From contig JBLRWS010000104.1 of NCBI GenBank assembly GCA_047921075.1, forward strand, positions 1 through 5,708: a DNA stretch of 5,708 nt, written 5' to 3'. The notes below the pieces were generated by a model that saw nothing but the letters and a program-made list of their open reading frames with translations, was not told the DNA's origin and made no database searches. A program made the translations under genes and the position numbers. Below, in pieces: positions 4,964 to 5,708 of this stretch; position 1 is the first letter of the stretch, and each line of letters opens with the position of its first letter. The stretch comes from JBLRWS01 sp047921075 (GTDB lineage: Bacteria > Bacteroidota > Rhodothermia > Balneolales > Balneolaceae).

Positions 4964-5671
4964 TCATCCATCGACGCATAAATGCATTTGCTCTGAAAGT
5001 TCTTTAGGCGTAGAAAGCATGGGCCAATGACCTCCATCAATTTCGCGAAACTGCCAAGTGCTGCATGTTCTCAATTCCTTGATTAACTCCCACTCCCGCG
5101 AGGATGACAGCCAACCGTCATGCGCAATGAATGTTGCTGAGATCTCGCTTAGAGGTACATCAAGCTCGGCAGGTTCAATAACGGTATCACCAGGATGAGG
5201 CTTTTGCTTTGATGCAAGCAGATCTATCTGAACTTGATTTAAGTTTGGTTGCGACTCTAATTCCTCACGACTAGGCGCAGGCCACATTCCCCGGTTGTTT
5301 GAGATAGACTCTTTTTCTTCCTCAATAGGTAGACCGGATACGTCCAACAGGGAACGACCAGAGACGGGCAGAAAAGCCTCGACAAAAATAGTGTGATGAA
5401 TAGCCACAATACCGCGGCTGGCAACCTGGCCAACGACAATTCCAGAATAACTGTGACCCACAAGCACTACCGATTTGAGGTTGCGAGATTGAATGTAGGA
5501 TTCAACATCGTCAACGTGAGTTTCTAGGCCAATGGAATCTTGCTCACATTCTTCGCCAAGCCCAGAAAGTGTGAGCTGGTGTACTGAATGGCCTTTATCT
5601 TTAAGATGAGCAGCAACATCATTCCAAAGCCATTCACCTGCCCAAGCGCCGGGGATTAGTACGAATTCCAT
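4964..5671 (-). CDS. alpha/beta-fold hydrolase, probable integron cassette cargo
   Basis: This 235-residue soluble enzyme has no signal peptide. It belongs to the small alpha/beta hydrolases resembling the EstA/hydroxynitrile-lyase-like group that begin FVLIPGAWAG, here with Pro7 where His is more usual. The nucleophile elbow is VGHSYSG (71-77), giving Ser74, with Ser rather than Gly at the second position after it. THVDDVESYI (51-60) before the elbow is typical. The catalytic His is His215 in GGHWPMLSTP; Asp185 in AHDGW is a plausible acid. The length is normal and the gene intact. The substrate is unknown; an ester, lactone or similar is likely. Unlike its neighbours it has a strong Shine-Dalgarno, GGAGGA, 4 nt before the ATG. 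Core-site-like 7-mers lie 16 bp after the stop and 23 bp before the start, so I infer a captured gene cassette. Confidence 0.85.
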   Translation of the reverse strand: MEFVLIPGAWAGEWLWNDVAAHLKDKGHSVHQLTLSGLGEECEQDSIGLETHVDDVESYIQSRNLKSVVLVGHSYSGIVVGQVASRGIVAIHHTIFVEAFLPVSGRSLLDVSGLPIEEEKESISNNRGMWPAPSREELESQPNLNQVQIDLLASKQKPHPGDTVIEPAELDVPLSEISATFIAHDGWLSSSREWELIKELRTCSTWQFREIDGGHWPMLSTPKELSEQMHLCVDG

Positions 5672-5675
5672 AGTT

Positions 5676-5681
5676 CCTCCG
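5676..5681 (-). promoter_or_regulatory. strong Shine-Dalgarno GGAGGA for the hydrolase
   Basis: Read on the minus strand the sequence is ATCGGAGGAACT followed by ATG, a near-consensus ribosome binding site at short spacing (4 nt). It fixes the start at 5671. No other gene in the window has anything comparable. Confidence 0.8.
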
Positions 5682-5694
5682 ATTTAATTTGTGC

Positions 5695-5701
5695 GTCTAA
5701 C
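5695..5701 (+). other. attC-type core site GTCTAAC (cassette right boundary)
   Basis: GTCTAAC fits the R'' core consensus RYYYAAC exactly and is an inverted match at 6 of 7 positions to GTTAGGC at the other end of the hydrolase unit. The next bases, GGTTTGG, run to the window edge, so a full attC starting here cannot be seen. Read on the minus strand it is GTTAGAC, a valid GTTRRRY boundary 23 bp before the start codon. The orientation of the cassette is therefore undecided. Confidence 0.45.
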
Positions 5702-5708
5702 GGTTTGG

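Overview
The window looks like chromosomal DNA from a marine or saline member of the FCB group, Bacteroidota or more likely a Balneolota/Rhodothermota-type bacterium. This rests on protein families and gene starts, not on a marker gene. The families are a short AraC regulator with an HMA-like N-terminus, a DUF3494 ice-binding-like lipoprotein, a DUF2959-like lipoprotein and an lmo0937-type miniature membrane protein. Five of the six genes have no recognisable Shine-Dalgarno sequence, which is usual for that group.

Layout, left to right. A complete 51-codon gene on + (27-182) encodes an lmo0937/DUF5670-type membrane peptide. It converges on a minus-strand acyl-lipid/acyl-CoA desaturase (346-1458) with all three histidine boxes. 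A 476-bp divergent spacer holds AT-rich dyads and an operator-like site. Then come three + strand genes in series, each behind its own spacer: a DUF2959-like lipoprotein (1935-2588), an HMA-like/AraC regulator (2797-3405), and a lipoprotein with an Ig-like domain and a DUF3494 domain (3705-4805). The last ends in a textbook intrinsic terminator (4847-4883). The right end is an alpha/beta hydrolase on the minus strand (4964-5671). It is bounded on both sides by 7-mers matching integron attC core sites and, unlike its neighbours, has a strong Shine-Dalgarno sequence. It looks like an acquired gene cassette.

The most interesting signal is regulatory. The two lipoprotein genes share a leader of nearly fixed geometry: a TGTGA-N8-TCACA dyad, 5 nt, a TCCC...GGGA stem-loop, 16 nt, then ATG. 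A third, perfectly palindromic relative (GTGAAATAATTTCAC) lies between the AraC gene and the ice-binding gene. An AraC-type regulator encoded between its two possible targets suggests a small envelope-stress or cold-response regulon. The desaturase (membrane fluidity) and the ice-binding-like protein fit a cold or freezing theme. The family assignments come from the sequence. Co-regulation, the identity of the regulator that binds, and the cold role are inference.

No rRNA, tRNA, CRISPR array, transposase or insertion sequence was seen.
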